Part shown: positions 55,117-64,000 of the stretch, in pieces
Position numbering within the stretch: the first letter of the stretch is position 1
Layout of the letters: each line of letters begins with the position of its first letter
The notes under the pieces: model-generated
Told to the model about the DNA's origin: nothing
The model's database searches: none
What the model saw: the letters and a program-made list of their open reading frames with translations, nothing else
DNA from: Sinimarinibacterium sp. NLF-5-8
Lineage (GTDB): Bacteria; Pseudomonadota; Gammaproteobacteria; Nevskiales; Nevskiaceae
Reading direction: 5' to 3'
Length of the DNA: 64,000 nt
NCBI RefSeq assembly: GCF_010092425.1
Contig: NZ_CP048030.1
Location: 3,049,501 to 3,113,500, forward strand
Position numbers and translations under genes: made by a program

Positions 55117-55407
55117 TCAGGTATGACCGATACCGCTCACCGGCAGTTGCCAGTAGGCAATGTCCTTGCCTACGCGGGTTGAGAGTCCTGCGATCACCCT
55201 GGCTGCGATTTCTTCGTCAATGATGATTTCAAACTGAACACGTTTGCGGCGACCACTGACCTGTTCAGTGACAGTCAGTTGTTCGCCCTCACCATGTCCC
55301 TGTACGACAAATGACGTGAAACCGCTAACCTCCTCCATTTCCAGCAGGTAGTCGACCATGTCATCTTCCAGTGCTGGTGGGATATTTAATACCAGAAGTG
55401 TTTTCAT
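55117..55407 (-). CDS. DUF3240 (P-II-like) protein of the metal-efflux operon
   Basis: A 96-aa ferredoxin-fold, P-II-like protein of the DUF3240 family, which commonly ends czc/cus-type operons. KTLLVLNIPPALEDDMVDYL opens it, and GRRKRVQFEIIIDEEIAARV forms the second half. It could sense metal or nucleotide at the pump, but the role is unproven. It overlaps the pump gene (ATGA at 55404-55407). Confidence 0.82.
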   Translation of the reverse strand: MKTLLVLNIPPALEDDMVDYLLEMEEVSGFTSFVVQGHGEGEQLTVTEQVSGRRKRVQFEIIIDEEIAARVIAGLSTRVGKDIAYWQLPVSGIGHT

Positions 55408-58400
55408 GCGGTTTCTCCTGCTGTTCGCAATGCATCATGCTTGTGAAATTGTCGGTAGATGATGGGCAGCAGGAACAGTGTGAGCAGGGTTGAGCTGATC
55501 AGACCACCAATCACCACAATAGCCAGTGGTTTCTGGATTTCTGAACCCGGGCCGGTAGCCAACAGCAGCGGCACCAGACCAATGGCACAGATGGATGCTG
55601 TCATCATCACGGGGCGTAGTCGGCGCAGAGCGCCTTCAAAGGCGACCTCTGCGGCCGGCATGCCCTTGGCGGCCAGGTGATTAAAGTGGGACATCATGAC
55701 CACACCATTAAGCACAGCGATGCCCAATAGCGCGATGAAACCCACGGACGCCGGTACCGACAGAAATTCACCGGTCAGCCATAACGCAATCAATCCCCCG
55801 GTCATGGCAAACGGGATATTGGACAGAATGATGATGGTCTGTTTAATAGAATGGAATGTCATAAACAGGACCAATGCAATCAGTAACAATGCAACAGGTA
55901 CCACCAGTCCCAGTCTGGCGGCTGCCCGCTGCTGGTTCTCAAATTCACCGCCCCACGCCAGTGTATAACCTTCCGGCAAATCAATTTGCTGGGCGATCGA
56001 CTGCCGGGCTTCGTCAACAAAGCCGACCAGGTCGCGCCCTTCCACGTTGGTTCTAATCACGGCAAAGCGCTGTCCATCTTCACGATTAATGGAAACCGGC
56101 CCTTCAACGCGTTCTATGCTGGCGATGCTGGTCAGCGGGATGTATCCGCCATCGGGCAGACTGATCAGGTTGTTACGCATAGCCGAATGGCCGTCGCCGC
56201 CGATCTTGTCGAAACGAATCATCAGCGGCACCCGGGCGCCGTCCTCGATTACGGTGCCGACGTTCAGTCCTTCAATCTGTGCTCGCAGGCGGCGCTGCAG
56301 TTGATCTGCGTCCAGCCCCAGCTCACCGGCGCGGATGCGGTCGACACTGATTTGCAGATATTGTGCGCCTTCGTTCAAGGTGGCGGTTGTGTCGACAGCG
56401 CCGGGAATTGACTCGACTGTATCCGAAATGCGTTGAGCATACTGATTCAGTGCGTCCAGGTCGGTGCCAAACAGTTTGATCGCCACATCGCCGCGCGAGC
56501 CGGTCAGCATTTCTGACACACGCATATCAATGGGCATGGTGAAGCCATAGTTGATGCCCCGGTAGCGATCCATGATGGCGCGCACATTGTTTTCCAGTTC
56601 TTCTTTGGAGGCGACCTGCCATTCATCCATGGGTTTCAGGTGCAGGAACATGTCTACTTCGTTCAGGCCCATGGGGTCCATGCCGATTTCGTCGGATCCG
56701 GTACGGGAAACCAGACGCTGAATCTCCGGAATTTCTGCCAGCAACGCACGTTCAACTTGAGTCACCAGGCGGGTTGAGGTTTCCAGATTGATAGACGGAA
56801 TCAGTTCCAGCTGCACAATCATGTCGCCTTCGTCCATGGTTGGCATAAAGGTCTTGCCAACCAGCGGGAAGATGGCCACGGTGGCAACCAGCAGGGCAAC
56901 AGCAACACTGATAATGTACAGGGGTTTGGCCAGCGCTTTTTTCAGCATCGGGGTGTAAATCTTCAGCAGATTTCTGGCCAGCCAGGGGTCTTCATGTTCA
57001 GCTTTGGTGATCAGATAAGAAGCGACCACCGGAATGACGGTCAATGACAGTGTTAGTGAAGCGACAAGGGCAAACACAATGGTCATGGTGACCGGGCCGA
57101 ACAACTTGCCTTCCAGACCTTCCAGTGACAGCAGGGGCAGGAACACGATGATAATAATCAGAATACCCGACGTGACGGGTACGGCCACCGATTTGACGGC
57201 ACGAAAAATGACATGCAGTTGTGGCAGCCGGTTGTTGTTATTGTGATGACTCATGGTGGCGACAATGTTTTCAACCACCACAATCGCCGAATCAACCAGA
57301 ATACCAATGGCAATGACCAGCCCGCCCAGACTCATCAGGTTGGCTGTCATAGAGACGCTGTTCATCAGCAAAAATGTGACCAGCGCGGAGAAGGGCAGGA
57401 TCATGGCCGCCGTTACCGCCGCACGGATATTGCCCAGGAATAGCACCAGCAGAATCACCACCAGTGCCACCGCTTCCAGCAGCGCTTTGGTCACGGTATT
57501 CACGGCACCGCCAATCAGAATGCTGCGGTCATAAAAGATGTCAAAATGCGTGCCGGCCGGCAAGGTGCTCTCGATTTCAGCCATTTTGGCTTTCACGCCG
57601 TTAACCACTTCGCGGGCGTTGGCACCGGTCATGCCGATGACCAGCGCCTGCACAGCCTCGCCAGTGCCATCAGCGGTGACCGAGCCGTAACGCTCCATGG
57701 TGCCGCTGGTGACATCTGCGATACTGGAAAGCGGTATGGCAGCACCTTCTGAGTTCATAATACGGATGTCGCGGATATCCTGCAGGCTGCCGATGGCGCC
57801 TGATACCCGGACCAACAGAGCTTCTTCGCCCTGATCGACGCGTCCGGCACCGTCGTTCTTGTTGTTGACCTCCAGTGCCGAGATCAGGTCTTCGTGACCC
57901 ACTCCCAGAGCCGCCATGGCAGCCGGGTCGGGTATCACTTCATAGGTGCGTACATAACCACCCAGAGCATTCACGTCTGCCACGCCGGGTACTGTTCGTA
58001 ATGCCGGACGAATGGTCCAGTCCACAAGAAAACGTTTTTCCTCCAGCGTCATGGTGTCGCTTTCGACCGTGAACATGAACATGTCGCCCAGCGGTGTGCT
58101 CATGGGTGCCAGGCCGCCGCTGATGTCTCCGGGCAGGTCGCCCCAGACATTGTTCAGCCGTTCGGCAACCTGTTGGCGCGCCCAATAAATATCGGTGCCC
58201 TCTTCAAAGTCCAGGGTGATGGAACTGAGTGCATATTTGGAGATCGAGCGCAGAATGGTTTTGCGCGGAATGCCCAGCAGTTCCACTTCTACCGGCTGCG
58301 TAATCAGCGCCTCAACTTCTTCCGGCGTCATGCCGGGCGCTTTGATAATGATTTTGACCTGCGTGGGCGAGATATCCGGGAATGCATCAATGGGCAATTG

Positions 58401-58496
58401 CAGCAAGGCCCGCATGCCGAACCCGGCAATCAGCAGCGCCAGCAGGCCTGTCAGCAGACGCTGGCTCAGCGATAGTTGTACGAGACGGGACAACAT
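55404..58496 (-). CDS. czcA: Heavy-metal efflux RND transporter (CzcA/CusA family)
   Basis: A 1030-aa inner-membrane RND pump with 12 predicted helices and two large periplasmic loops. LLQLPIDAFPDISPTQVKI near the start is typical of heavy-metal RND pumps. TM4 reads AIGILVDSAIVVVEN and keeps the proton-relay Asp but lacks the DFG signature of CzcA sensu stricto, so the metal cannot be assigned. It exports divalent or monovalent metal ions together with the adaptor and outer-membrane protein encoded upstream. The region has few GCGCGC runs, unlike its surroundings. Confidence 0.92.
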   Translation of the reverse strand: MLSRLVQLSLSQRLLTGLLALLIAGFGMRALLQLPIDAFPDISPTQVKIIIKAPGMTPEEVEALITQPVEVELLGIPRKTILRSISKYALSSITLDFEEGTDIYWARQQVAERLNNVWGDLPGDISGGLAPMSTPLGDMFMFTVESDTMTLEEKRFLVDWTIRPALRTVPGVADVNALGGYVRTYEVIPDPAAMAALGVGHEDLISALEVNNKNDGAGRVDQGEEALLVRVSGAIGSLQDIRDIRIMNSEGAAIPLSSIADVTSGTMERYGSVTADGTGEAVQALVIGMTGANAREVVNGVKAKMAEIESTLPAGTHFDIFYDRSILIGGAVNTVTKALLEAVALVVILLVLFLGNIRAAVTAAMILPFSALVTFLLMNSVSMTANLMSLGGLVIAIGILVDSAIVVVENIVATMSHHNNNNRLPQLHVIFRAVKSVAVPVTSGILIIIIVFLPLLSLEGLEGKLFGPVTMTIVFALVASLTLSLTVIPVVASYLITKAEHEDPWLARNLLKIYTPMLKKALAKPLYIISVAVALLVATVAIFPLVGKTFMPTMDEGDMIVQLELIPSINLETSTRLVTQVERALLAEIPEIQRLVSRTGSDEIGMDPMGLNEVDMFLHLKPMDEWQVASKEELENNVRAIMDRYRGINYGFTMPIDMRVSEMLTGSRGDVAIKLFGTDLDALNQYAQRISDTVESIPGAVDTTATLNEGAQYLQISVDRIRAGELGLDADQLQRRLRAQIEGLNVGTVIEDGARVPLMIRFDKIGGDGHSAMRNNLISLPDGGYIPLTSIASIERVEGPVSINREDGQRFAVIRTNVEGRDLVGFVDEARQSIAQQIDLPEGYTLAWGGEFENQQRAAARLGLVVPVALLLIALVLFMTFHSIKQTIIILSNIPFAMTGGLIALWLTGEFLSVPASVGFIALLGIAVLNGVVMMSHFNHLAAKGMPAAEVAFEGALRRLRPVMMTASICAIGLVPLLLATGPGSEIQKPLAIVVIGGLISSTLLTLFLLPIIYRQFHKHDALRTAGETA

Positions 58497-59596
58497 TATT
58501 CCGTTCCTCCCAGTCCCAGCTGAATGCCTTTGAGCACGGCAGCACCCTGGGTGACAATCTCTTCACCCGCAGTGATACCGCTGACAGCCAGGTAGTTGCG
58601 TCCGGCGGGTTGCAATTCAACGGTGCGTGCTTCTACGCCGCCCTGTCGGCGCACGTAGACAGTCGTCTCTGAGCCGTTAAACACCACGGCGCCGGCCGGC
58701 ACACGAATGCCGGTATTGGCCGGTGGCAGGATGAGTGTCAGGATCTGGCCGGGCATCCACTCTGTGACGTCGGTAAATTGTGCCAATACGCCAATGGTCT
58801 GTGTCTGGGCATCAATCTGTTGATCGATCTGACGAAGCGTCAGGCCGGCATTTTGTTCCGCGATGCGCATGTTCTGACCGACGCTGAGCTGCCCGGCCAG
58901 GTAGGCCGGCACCCGGGCCTGTAACCACGGCAGCTCTTCGCTGGCGATGGCTGCCACAGCACTGCCATCGGTGATGTAATCGCCGACCTGAGCCAGGCGA
59001 CGGACCAGCGTGCCGCTTTGTGATGCGCGCAGTGTATAGGTGCCGGTAGTTTGTTGTGAACGACTCAGGCTGTCCAGGTCGGTGGCTGAGAGTCCGGCGC
59101 TCAGCAGCCGCTGACGGATGGCGGCTGTGGACAGCGTCGCCTGCTGAAACTGACGACGGGTCTCTTCCAGTCGGGCTGAGGCGATCACGCCGGCGTCAAA
59201 CAGGTTTTGGTCGCGCTGCAGATTAGCGTCTGCGCTGGCCTGTGCGACCAGTGCGGCGAGCAAGGACTGCTGAGTGGAGAGTAATTCTTCACTGCGCAGT
59301 GTGACGATGGCGGTGCCTGCTTCGAGTGCGTCGCCCGGCGACACATGCCATTGGCTCAACACGCCTTCAAACCAGCTGTGTACTGTATGACTGGCATCCG
59401 GCGAGCTCATCACCGTGGCGGGCACCTGTTCGCCATCAGCATTGCCGACTGCAGCCGCAGGTGCAAACAGTATGGCCAGTTCACGCATTTCATCCGCAGA
59501 AACGGGAATGAACTCCTGGGCTGTCAGTGTGCCACTCAGGGGCAGCAGAATGCTGCTCAGGCTGTATGCCAGCAGGCGCTTCAGGGCGAGATTCAT
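58496..59596 (-). CDS. czcB: Efflux RND periplasmic adaptor (CzcB/CusB type)
   Basis: A 366-aa membrane-fusion protein. A signal peptide ends near LSGTLTAQ (about residue 27). The lipoyl/hairpin part includes WHVSPGDALEAGTAIVTLRS, long helices lie at about 105-180, and the barrel and membrane-proximal parts include GQILTLILPPANTGIRVPAG. It links the RND pump to the outer-membrane channel. Its stop overlaps the pump ATG by one base, and its ATG overlaps the channel gene's stop (ATGA). Confidence 0.9.
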   Translation of the reverse strand: MNLALKRLLAYSLSSILLPLSGTLTAQEFIPVSADEMRELAILFAPAAAVGNADGEQVPATVMSSPDASHTVHSWFEGVLSQWHVSPGDALEAGTAIVTLRSEELLSTQQSLLAALVAQASADANLQRDQNLFDAGVIASARLEETRRQFQQATLSTAAIRQRLLSAGLSATDLDSLSRSQQTTGTYTLRASQSGTLVRRLAQVGDYITDGSAVAAIASEELPWLQARVPAYLAGQLSVGQNMRIAEQNAGLTLRQIDQQIDAQTQTIGVLAQFTDVTEWMPGQILTLILPPANTGIRVPAGAVVFNGSETTVYVRRQGGVEARTVELQPAGRNYLAVSGITAGEEIVTQGAAVLKGIQLGLGGTE

Positions 59597-60855
59597 GGCA
59601 GGGCTCCGATAATCTGGTTATACGAGGAAATCAGGTGTTGTTGCTGTAATTGCAATGCGCGGAAGGTATTTTCAGCTTCTCTGGCCTGTTGCATGATGCG
59701 AACCACATGTGTCATGTCGACCTCGCCGTTCAGGTAGGCGGTTTCCGCCATCTGCAGCTGGCGTTGGGCCAGTTCGTGCTCGCGCTCGCTCAGGGGCAGG
59801 GATTGCTCCAGCGTATGCAACTGGTGTTCCACTTCGTGCAGCTGCTGATTAAGGCTGCGCATCTGATTGATCAGGGCAACTTCTGCTTCCGTGCGGCTGG
59901 CACGCGCATCACTGGTGCTGGCGTTAACTACACGGCGGCTGCTCAGCGGAATGGAGACGCTGATACCCACGCTTTCCACGTATGGCTGGGCAAAGTCTCC
60001 GCGCTCGCGGCGCACCCCCAATTGCACAGACGGGCTGCCCTTGGCCTGGCGTTCGGCCTCAAGAATGGCGGCATCACTGATTTGCAGATTTGCCTGCAGC
60101 AATTGCACCAATGGGTGATTGCTGCTGATTTCTTCTTCAGGGGATTGAAGTTCACGCAAAGCCTGTGCCGGTCTGGCCGTCAGGCCGCCGGTGAGAATCT
60201 GGTATTCGCGCTCGGCGTCGACCACCATGGCGTCTGCTTCAAGTACCTGCTGTTCGGCCGCCAGCAGCAGACTCTCAGCCTGCAGAACATCCATTTCAGC
60301 GGCGCTGCCGGCCTGTTGCAGTTGCCGGGTAATTTCAAGCAGTCGGCTGGCGTGCTGCTGAGCCAGCATGGCATTTGACATGGCCAGATCGGCGCGTTCC
60401 AGTTCGGCCAGCGACTCGCGCACCCGTCCCGCCGTCATCAATTGATACCATGCCTGCCAGGCCTGACTGCGCGAGTCAAAGGCAGCGCCGCGCTGACGGG
60501 CATCATTACGCTCACCCGGACGCCACAATTGCACCCGCACACCGGCTTCCATTTCACGCTGTCCGACGTCGCTCATCAGCGAATCATTAATGATGTTGGC
60601 TTCCAGGGAGGGGCTGCCAATGATCCAGCGTTGTCCGATCGCGCTGTAGGCCGAAGCCTGGTCGCTGGCTGATTCAGTCAGCAAGCGCTCCGGAGATGAT
60701 TCCAGAGCATGCTGCATGACTGTCTGGACATTTAACTGGCTGCTGCGCTCCAGTGGCTCATGATCGATGCCGGTTGCCTGGGTCGCGATAGCGAGCGTCA
60801 GCAGGGCAGAAGCAAACATCTTGAGCCGGTTTGCTGACAGGGCAGAGTGTTTCAC
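59593..60855 (-). CDS. czcC: TolC-family outer-membrane efflux protein (CzcC type)
   Basis: A 420-aa outer-membrane factor with a signal peptide (FASALLTLAIATQATG). It shows the long heptad-rich helices of TolC-family proteins in two repeats, for example RLLEITRQLQQAGSAAEMDV and SEREHELAQRQLQMAETAYL. It forms the exit duct of the tripartite metal pump. It is the first gene of the operon. Only 28 bases separate its ATG from the left end of IS256-family copy B, so native promoter sequence has probably been replaced by the IS end. Confidence 0.9.
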   Translation of the reverse strand: MKHSALSANRLKMFASALLTLAIATQATGIDHEPLERSSQLNVQTVMQHALESSPERLLTESASDQASAYSAIGQRWIIGSPSLEANIINDSLMSDVGQREMEAGVRVQLWRPGERNDARQRGAAFDSRSQAWQAWYQLMTAGRVRESLAELERADLAMSNAMLAQQHASRLLEITRQLQQAGSAAEMDVLQAESLLLAAEQQVLEADAMVVDAEREYQILTGGLTARPAQALRELQSPEEEISSNHPLVQLLQANLQISDAAILEAERQAKGSPSVQLGVRRERGDFAQPYVESVGISVSIPLSSRRVVNASTSDARASRTEAEVALINQMRSLNQQLHEVEHQLHTLEQSLPLSEREHELAQRQLQMAETAYLNGEVDMTHVVRIMQQAREAENTFRALQLQQQHLISSYNQIIGALP

Positions 60856-60883
60856 ACGGTCACTCCTTGCAAGATTAAGATTC

Positions 60884-62212
60884 GGGCCTGTCCGAATTTT
60901 TGTGTAAACGGCGTTTCATTCACAGCTGAGGAAGCCGCTCCTCGAACTGGATGGTAAATCGAGTCAGCGCAGCCTTCCAATCCCGGATCGGCATGGTCCA
61001 TTTCTGGCTGATGTTCCTCAGCGCCAGATAGAACAGCTTGATCAGCGCCTCGTCGCTCGGGAACGAGGCGCGGTTCTTGGTCAGTTTCCTCAGGCTCATG
61101 TTCACCGACTCGATGGCATTGGTCGTGTAGATCACCTTCCTGATCTCCGGCGGGTAGTCGAAGAACGGGATCAACCTGGCCCAGTTCCGGCGCCAGGACT
61201 GGCCGATCGGCAGATACTCGGCATCCCACTTCGCCTCGAATTCCCCCAGCCGCTGCTCGGCTTCGTCGGCGGTGACGGACTGGTAGATGCGCTTCAGGTC
61301 GGCCGCGACTTCGGGGCGCCGCTTCCACGACACGTAGTTCAGGCTGTGCCGCACCATGTGCACGATGCACAGCTGCACCGCCGCCTTGGGGAACACGGCC
61401 TCGATCGCCTCGGGGAAACCCTTCAGGCCGTCGACGCAGGCGATGAAGATGTCCTGCACGCCCCGGTTCCGAAGTTCGGTGATGACCTGCAGCCAGAACT
61501 TGGCACCCTCGGTCTGGGCGAGCCACATGCCGAGCACCTCCTTCTCGCCGGCCAGCGTGACGCCGATGGCGAGATAGACCGCCTTCACCCGCACCGCGCC
61601 TTCGCGCACCTTGACGTGGATGCAGTCGAGATAGACGATCGGGTAGACCGGATCGAGGGGGCGCGCCTGCCAGGCCTTCACCTCGTCGGCCACCGCGTCG
61701 GTGATCGAGGAGATCAGGCTGGGCGAAACTTCGGTGCCGTACATCTCCTCCAGGTGGCTTTGGATCTCGCGGACGGTCATGCCGCGGGCGTAGAGCGAGA
61801 TGACCTTGTCGTCGAAGCCGGTCCAGCGGGTCTGGTGCTTGGGGATAAGCAGCGGCTCGAAGGTGTCGTGGCGGTCGCGCGGGACTTCGATGGGCAACTC
61901 GCCGAATTCGCCCTTGAGGGTCTTCTTGCTACGGCCGTTGCGGGTGTTTCCGGCGGGATTCGCGACCGGCTCGTGCTTGGCGTGGCCGAGATGCTGGGCC
62001 ATTTCGGCATCGAGCGCCTTCTCGACCAGCAACTTGGTCAGCCGCTTCAGGAGGCCGTTCTCGCCGGTCAGGTCTTCGGGTTTCTGGTAGTCGGCCAGCA
62101 GGCTGGTCAACAGGGCGTCAGGTACGTCATGTTTCTTGGTGCTCATCGTGTCTCCGGACAAGTCGGCAGTTTCCTGCCAAAGGTCCGTTTACACAAAATT
62201 CAGGACACGCCC
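60884..62212 (-). mobile_element. IS256-family element, copy B, full length
   Basis: 1329 bases with the same imperfect inverted ends as copy A (GGGCCTGTCC... and GGGCGTGTCC...) and the same orientation. Flanking octamers (TAAGATTC and GCATGAAG) differ, so no target duplication is left and the flanks were rearranged after insertion. It separates the efflux operon from the truncated adhesin. Confidence 0.92.
60920..62146 (-). CDS. IS256-family transposase (intact)
   Basis: A 408-aa mutator-type transposase. DDE acids are in [29 protein letters not shown] and [10 protein letters not shown]. The C-terminal [20 protein letters not shown] is intact. The ATG at 62146 is chosen because GGAG lies six bases upstream. 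It differs from copy A by very few substitutions (for example His for Arg at CIHVKV) and the 61-residue segment lost there, so it may still mobilise copy A in trans. Confidence 0.95.
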   Translation of the reverse strand: MSTKKHDVPDALLTSLLADYQKPEDLTGENGLLKRLTKLLVEKALDAEMAQHLGHAKHEPVANPAGNTRNGRSKKTLKGEFGELPIEVPRDRHDTFEPLLIPKHQTRWTGFDDKVISLYARGMTVREIQSHLEEMYGTEVSPSLISSITDAVADEVKAWQARPLDPVYPIVYLDCIHVKVREGAVRVKAVYLAIGVTLAGEKEVLGMWLAQTEGAKFWLQVITELRNRGVQDIFIACVDGLKGFPEAIEAVFPKAAVQLCIVHMVRHSLNYVSWKRRPEVAADLKRIYQSVTADEAEQRLGEFEAKWDAEYLPIGQSWRRNWARLIPFFDYPPEIRKVIYTTNAIESVNMSLRKLTKNRASFPSDEALIKLFYLALRNISQKWTMPIRDWKAALTRFTIQFEERLPQL

Positions 62213-63630
62213 GCATGAAGGCACTCACCAGCGTTGCCACAGCGTTGGGCGGGGGTACCACGGTGGATGCCGACGGCAAGCTGACCGGCACCTCGTACAC
62301 CATCAATGGCGTTGCCAAAACCTCGGTGGGTGATGCACTGGCCGCTTTGGATCAGGGCTGGACGCTGACGGCGGGTCAATCCGGCAGCGGCACGGTCAGC
62401 GGTACCAGCGATGCGGCCATCAAAGCCGGCAGCAAGGTCACTTTCAATGCGGGTGACAACATGGCCATTACCCAGGCCAATGATCAAATCACCTACGGTT
62501 TGAATCCGGCGCTGACGGGGATCAACAGTATTGGCTTTACCGGCGGGCCGAGCATCACGGTCACCAAAAATCAGCTCGACTTCAACGGTGGGCGCTTGAC
62601 CAATCTTGGCGATGCCAAAGACGCCAAGGATGCCGTGACCCTGGCGCAGGTTCAGACCTTGATTGCAGATGCCGGAACCGGCGGAACGGTTGGTCCTGCG
62701 GGGCCACAAGGCCCTGCCGGTCCGCAAGGGTCTGCCGGTGCTGACGGGGCGCCGGGCGCAACCGGTCCTGCCGGTCCGCAAGGGCCTGCGGGTTCGGGCG
62801 GCGGCACTGTGCAATTGCCAGACGGCGATACAGTGACAGTGGCGCAGGGCGTGACGCAGGCGATTGCAATGGCCTCCGGGAGCGATGGCCGTGCCTTCTG
62901 CAGCCAGGGCGCCGGCGAAAACTCCGTGCGCTGTGGTGCAAACACCACAGACGATGTCACGGCGGCCAACGGCATTGGTATTGGCACCGATGCGCAGGCG
63001 ATGGCGGATGGCGGGATCGCCTTGGGGCATAACTCCACGGCGGTGCAGTCCAACTCGGTGGCGATTGGTTCAGGCGCAACCGCGCGCTCGTCGGTGGCCG
63101 TTGGCACCGGTGCGCAGGCGGTCGGCACCAATACCACGGCTGTCGGTGACAATGCCGAGGCGTCGGGTGATTTGTCCGTGGCCGTTGGCAATAACGCCCA
63201 AGCCACTGCGGATAATTCAGTTGCGCTGGGTAATGGTTCGGTTGCCGATCAGGAAAATACGGTGTCGGTGGGCAGCCAGGATAACCAGCGTCGTGTGACC
63301 AACGTGGCTGCCGGGGTAGATGCCACGGATGCGGTGAATGTGGGTCAATTGCGTGAGCTGGAACAGCGCAACGATATTCGCTTTGATGAGCAGGGCAAGC
63401 GAATCAATGCCGTGGGCGCACTCAGTGCCGCGCTGGCGATGGCGCAGCCTGACTATCGTCTGAAAGGCGACTATCAGGTCAACGTCGGCGTCGGGCATTA
63501 CATCGATACCCAGGCCATCGGTGCCAGCTTCAGTGCCAAGCTGCGCGACAATGTGTCGCTGCGAGTCGGTGGCTCGGTTGCCGAAGGCGGTGAAAACATG
63601 ATCGGTGCTGGCGTAGGCTTCTCGTGGTAA
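62213..63630 (+). pseudogene. Trimeric autotransporter adhesin, N-terminally truncated by IS256
   Basis: About 472 codons of a YadA/Hia-type adhesin. In order: a passenger repeat region ([20 protein letters not shown], then [21 protein letters not shown]); a collagen-like stretch [13 protein letters not shown]; YadA-head repeats of the SVAIGSGA / TAVGDNA type at about 260-350; the neck [15 protein letters not shown]; a coiled coil; and the membrane anchor with [15 protein letters not shown] ending SW. The signal peptide and most of the passenger are missing because the frame starts at the IS end, so the product cannot be exported. The ATG at 62215 is internal. Confidence 0.9.
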
Positions 63631-63651
63631 GACCGTAAGCTGTTGTTGAGC

Positions 63652-63693
63652 AAAAGCCGCCATCCCGGGTTGAATCGGGGTGGCGGCTTTTTT
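63652..63693 (+). terminator. Rho-independent terminator after the adhesin
   Basis: AAAAGCCGCCA pairs with TGGCGGCTTTT, extended by CCC/GGG pairs, and is followed by a T-run, 21 bases after the adhesin stop codon. Confidence 0.88.
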
Positions 63694-63719
63694 GTGCATG
63701 CACGCGCAAAGCCTTCCAG

Positions 63720-63809
63720 CCGTCATCCTTGCGCAAGCAAGGATTCAGTGTCCGGGTTCGGCCATTCACCGAAGGTTTTTCTGGATTGCGGCGTTCGCCG
63801 CAATGACGG
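63720..63809. repeat. 90-base two-hairpin intergenic repeat (MITE-like)
   Basis: The ends are CCGTCAT and ATGACGG. Each half is a hairpin unit of the same design: CCGTCATCCTTGC-GCAA-GCAAGGATTCAG, and the reverse of CCGTCATTGCGGCG-AAC-GCCGCAATCCAG. Such CGTCAT...CCAG elements are widely dispersed in proteobacterial genomes. It lies between the adhesin terminator and the serine hydrolase end. Confidence 0.7.
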
Positions 63810-63815
63810 TTTTTT

Positions 63816-64000
63816 TTACCTACCTATCTGCCTGGGTTGTTGCTTGTGCCGTGTCGGCACCGGGCGGCACGCGCGCGTGATCGTGGCAACGATCCGGGCG
63901 GCGTGGAGCAACCCTGCCGGGGCAAAAGTCTTGCCGTTGTTGAGCAGGGCAACCGAAATATCCCGGCTCGGATCGGCCCAGCACAGCACGGTCAAAAAGC
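63816..64000 (-). CDS. Serine hydrolase (class C beta-lactamase family), C-terminal end
   Basis: About 60 codons run in from the right edge of the window. VLCWADPSRDISVALLNNGK followed by HAARIVATI is the typical last strand and helix of EstB/AmpC-like serine hydrolases (the WADPxRDLxVxxLxNG pattern). The catalytic SxxK lies outside the window. The last 20 residues are basic and look like a tail. Confidence 0.65.
   Translation of the reverse strand, partial: FLTVLCWADPSRDISVALLNNGKTFAPAGLLHAARIVATITRACRPVPTRHKQQPRQIGR

Noticed and set aside
53510-62212. Simple IS256 composite transposon carrying the efflux operon
   Set aside because: Neither copy has matching flanking duplications, and no outer-flank pair matches, so transposition as one unit is not supported.

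Overview
The window looks like chromosomal DNA of a GC-rich gammaproteobacterium. The order-level assignment is uncertain. Evidence is the TonB-dependent receptor, an LpxL-type acyltransferase, beta-class glutathione transferase, ApaH, a trimeric autotransporter, and an aromatic/steroid-type meta-cleavage module. Host DNA is densely studded with GCGCGC alternation. A segment at about 53.2-62.2 kb has very little of it and looks acquired.

Region 1 (1-19.9 kb): the end of a TonB-dependent receptor converges, across a bidirectional terminator, on a seven-gene minus-strand operon. In transcription order the operon is: a small cytosolic sulfatase-fold enzyme, a 2986-aa synthase (two FMN-barrel halves, KS, AT, four ACPs, KR, DH), a 1617-aa synthase (KS, AT, DH, phosphopantetheinyl transferase), a phosphodiesterase-like alkaline-phosphatase-superfamily enzyme, a CatB-type acetyltransferase, a free acyl carrier protein and an alpha/beta hydrolase. 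It resembles polyunsaturated-fatty-acid ('secondary lipid') synthases, but its domain order and tailoring set are unusual. It is the most interesting system here: a largely self-contained line for an unknown acyl product.

Region 2 (20-34.3 kb): apaH, a glutathione transferase with a patatin phospholipase, an SDR/sulfotransferase/DUF1214 operon with a TetR-type operator, lipoprotein hydrolases (GH3 and SGNH), an Ada-like regulator whose zinc site has decayed, a crotonase and an EamA transporter.

Region 3 (34.3-46.4 kb): a two-component system (histidine kinase plus double-receiver protein), a SnoaL-like protein, a membrane-associated di-iron-type hydrolase behind a palindromic operator, and a four-gene meta-cleavage operon (hydrolase, hydratase, acylating acetaldehyde dehydrogenase, hydroxy-oxovalerate aldolase) opposite an SDR. 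Then come a lipoprotein sulfatase and its probable formylglycine-generating enzyme.

Region 4 (46.6-53.1 kb): two genes of a Mu-like prophage remnant with a tRNA-like element between them, a Gld-type ABC transporter operon (ATPase, permease, GldG-like, DUF4340) and an LpxL-like acyltransferase.

Region 5 (53.2-64 kb): an IS3-family remnant containing an internally deleted IS256-family copy, a cytochrome-b gene tail, a heavy-metal RND efflux operon (DUF3240, CzcA, CzcB, CzcC types), an intact IS256-family copy, a trimeric autotransporter adhesin truncated by that IS, a two-hairpin intergenic repeat, and the end of a serine hydrolase. No rRNA, canonical tRNA or CRISPR array was seen. No gene-free stretch exceeds 300 bases.
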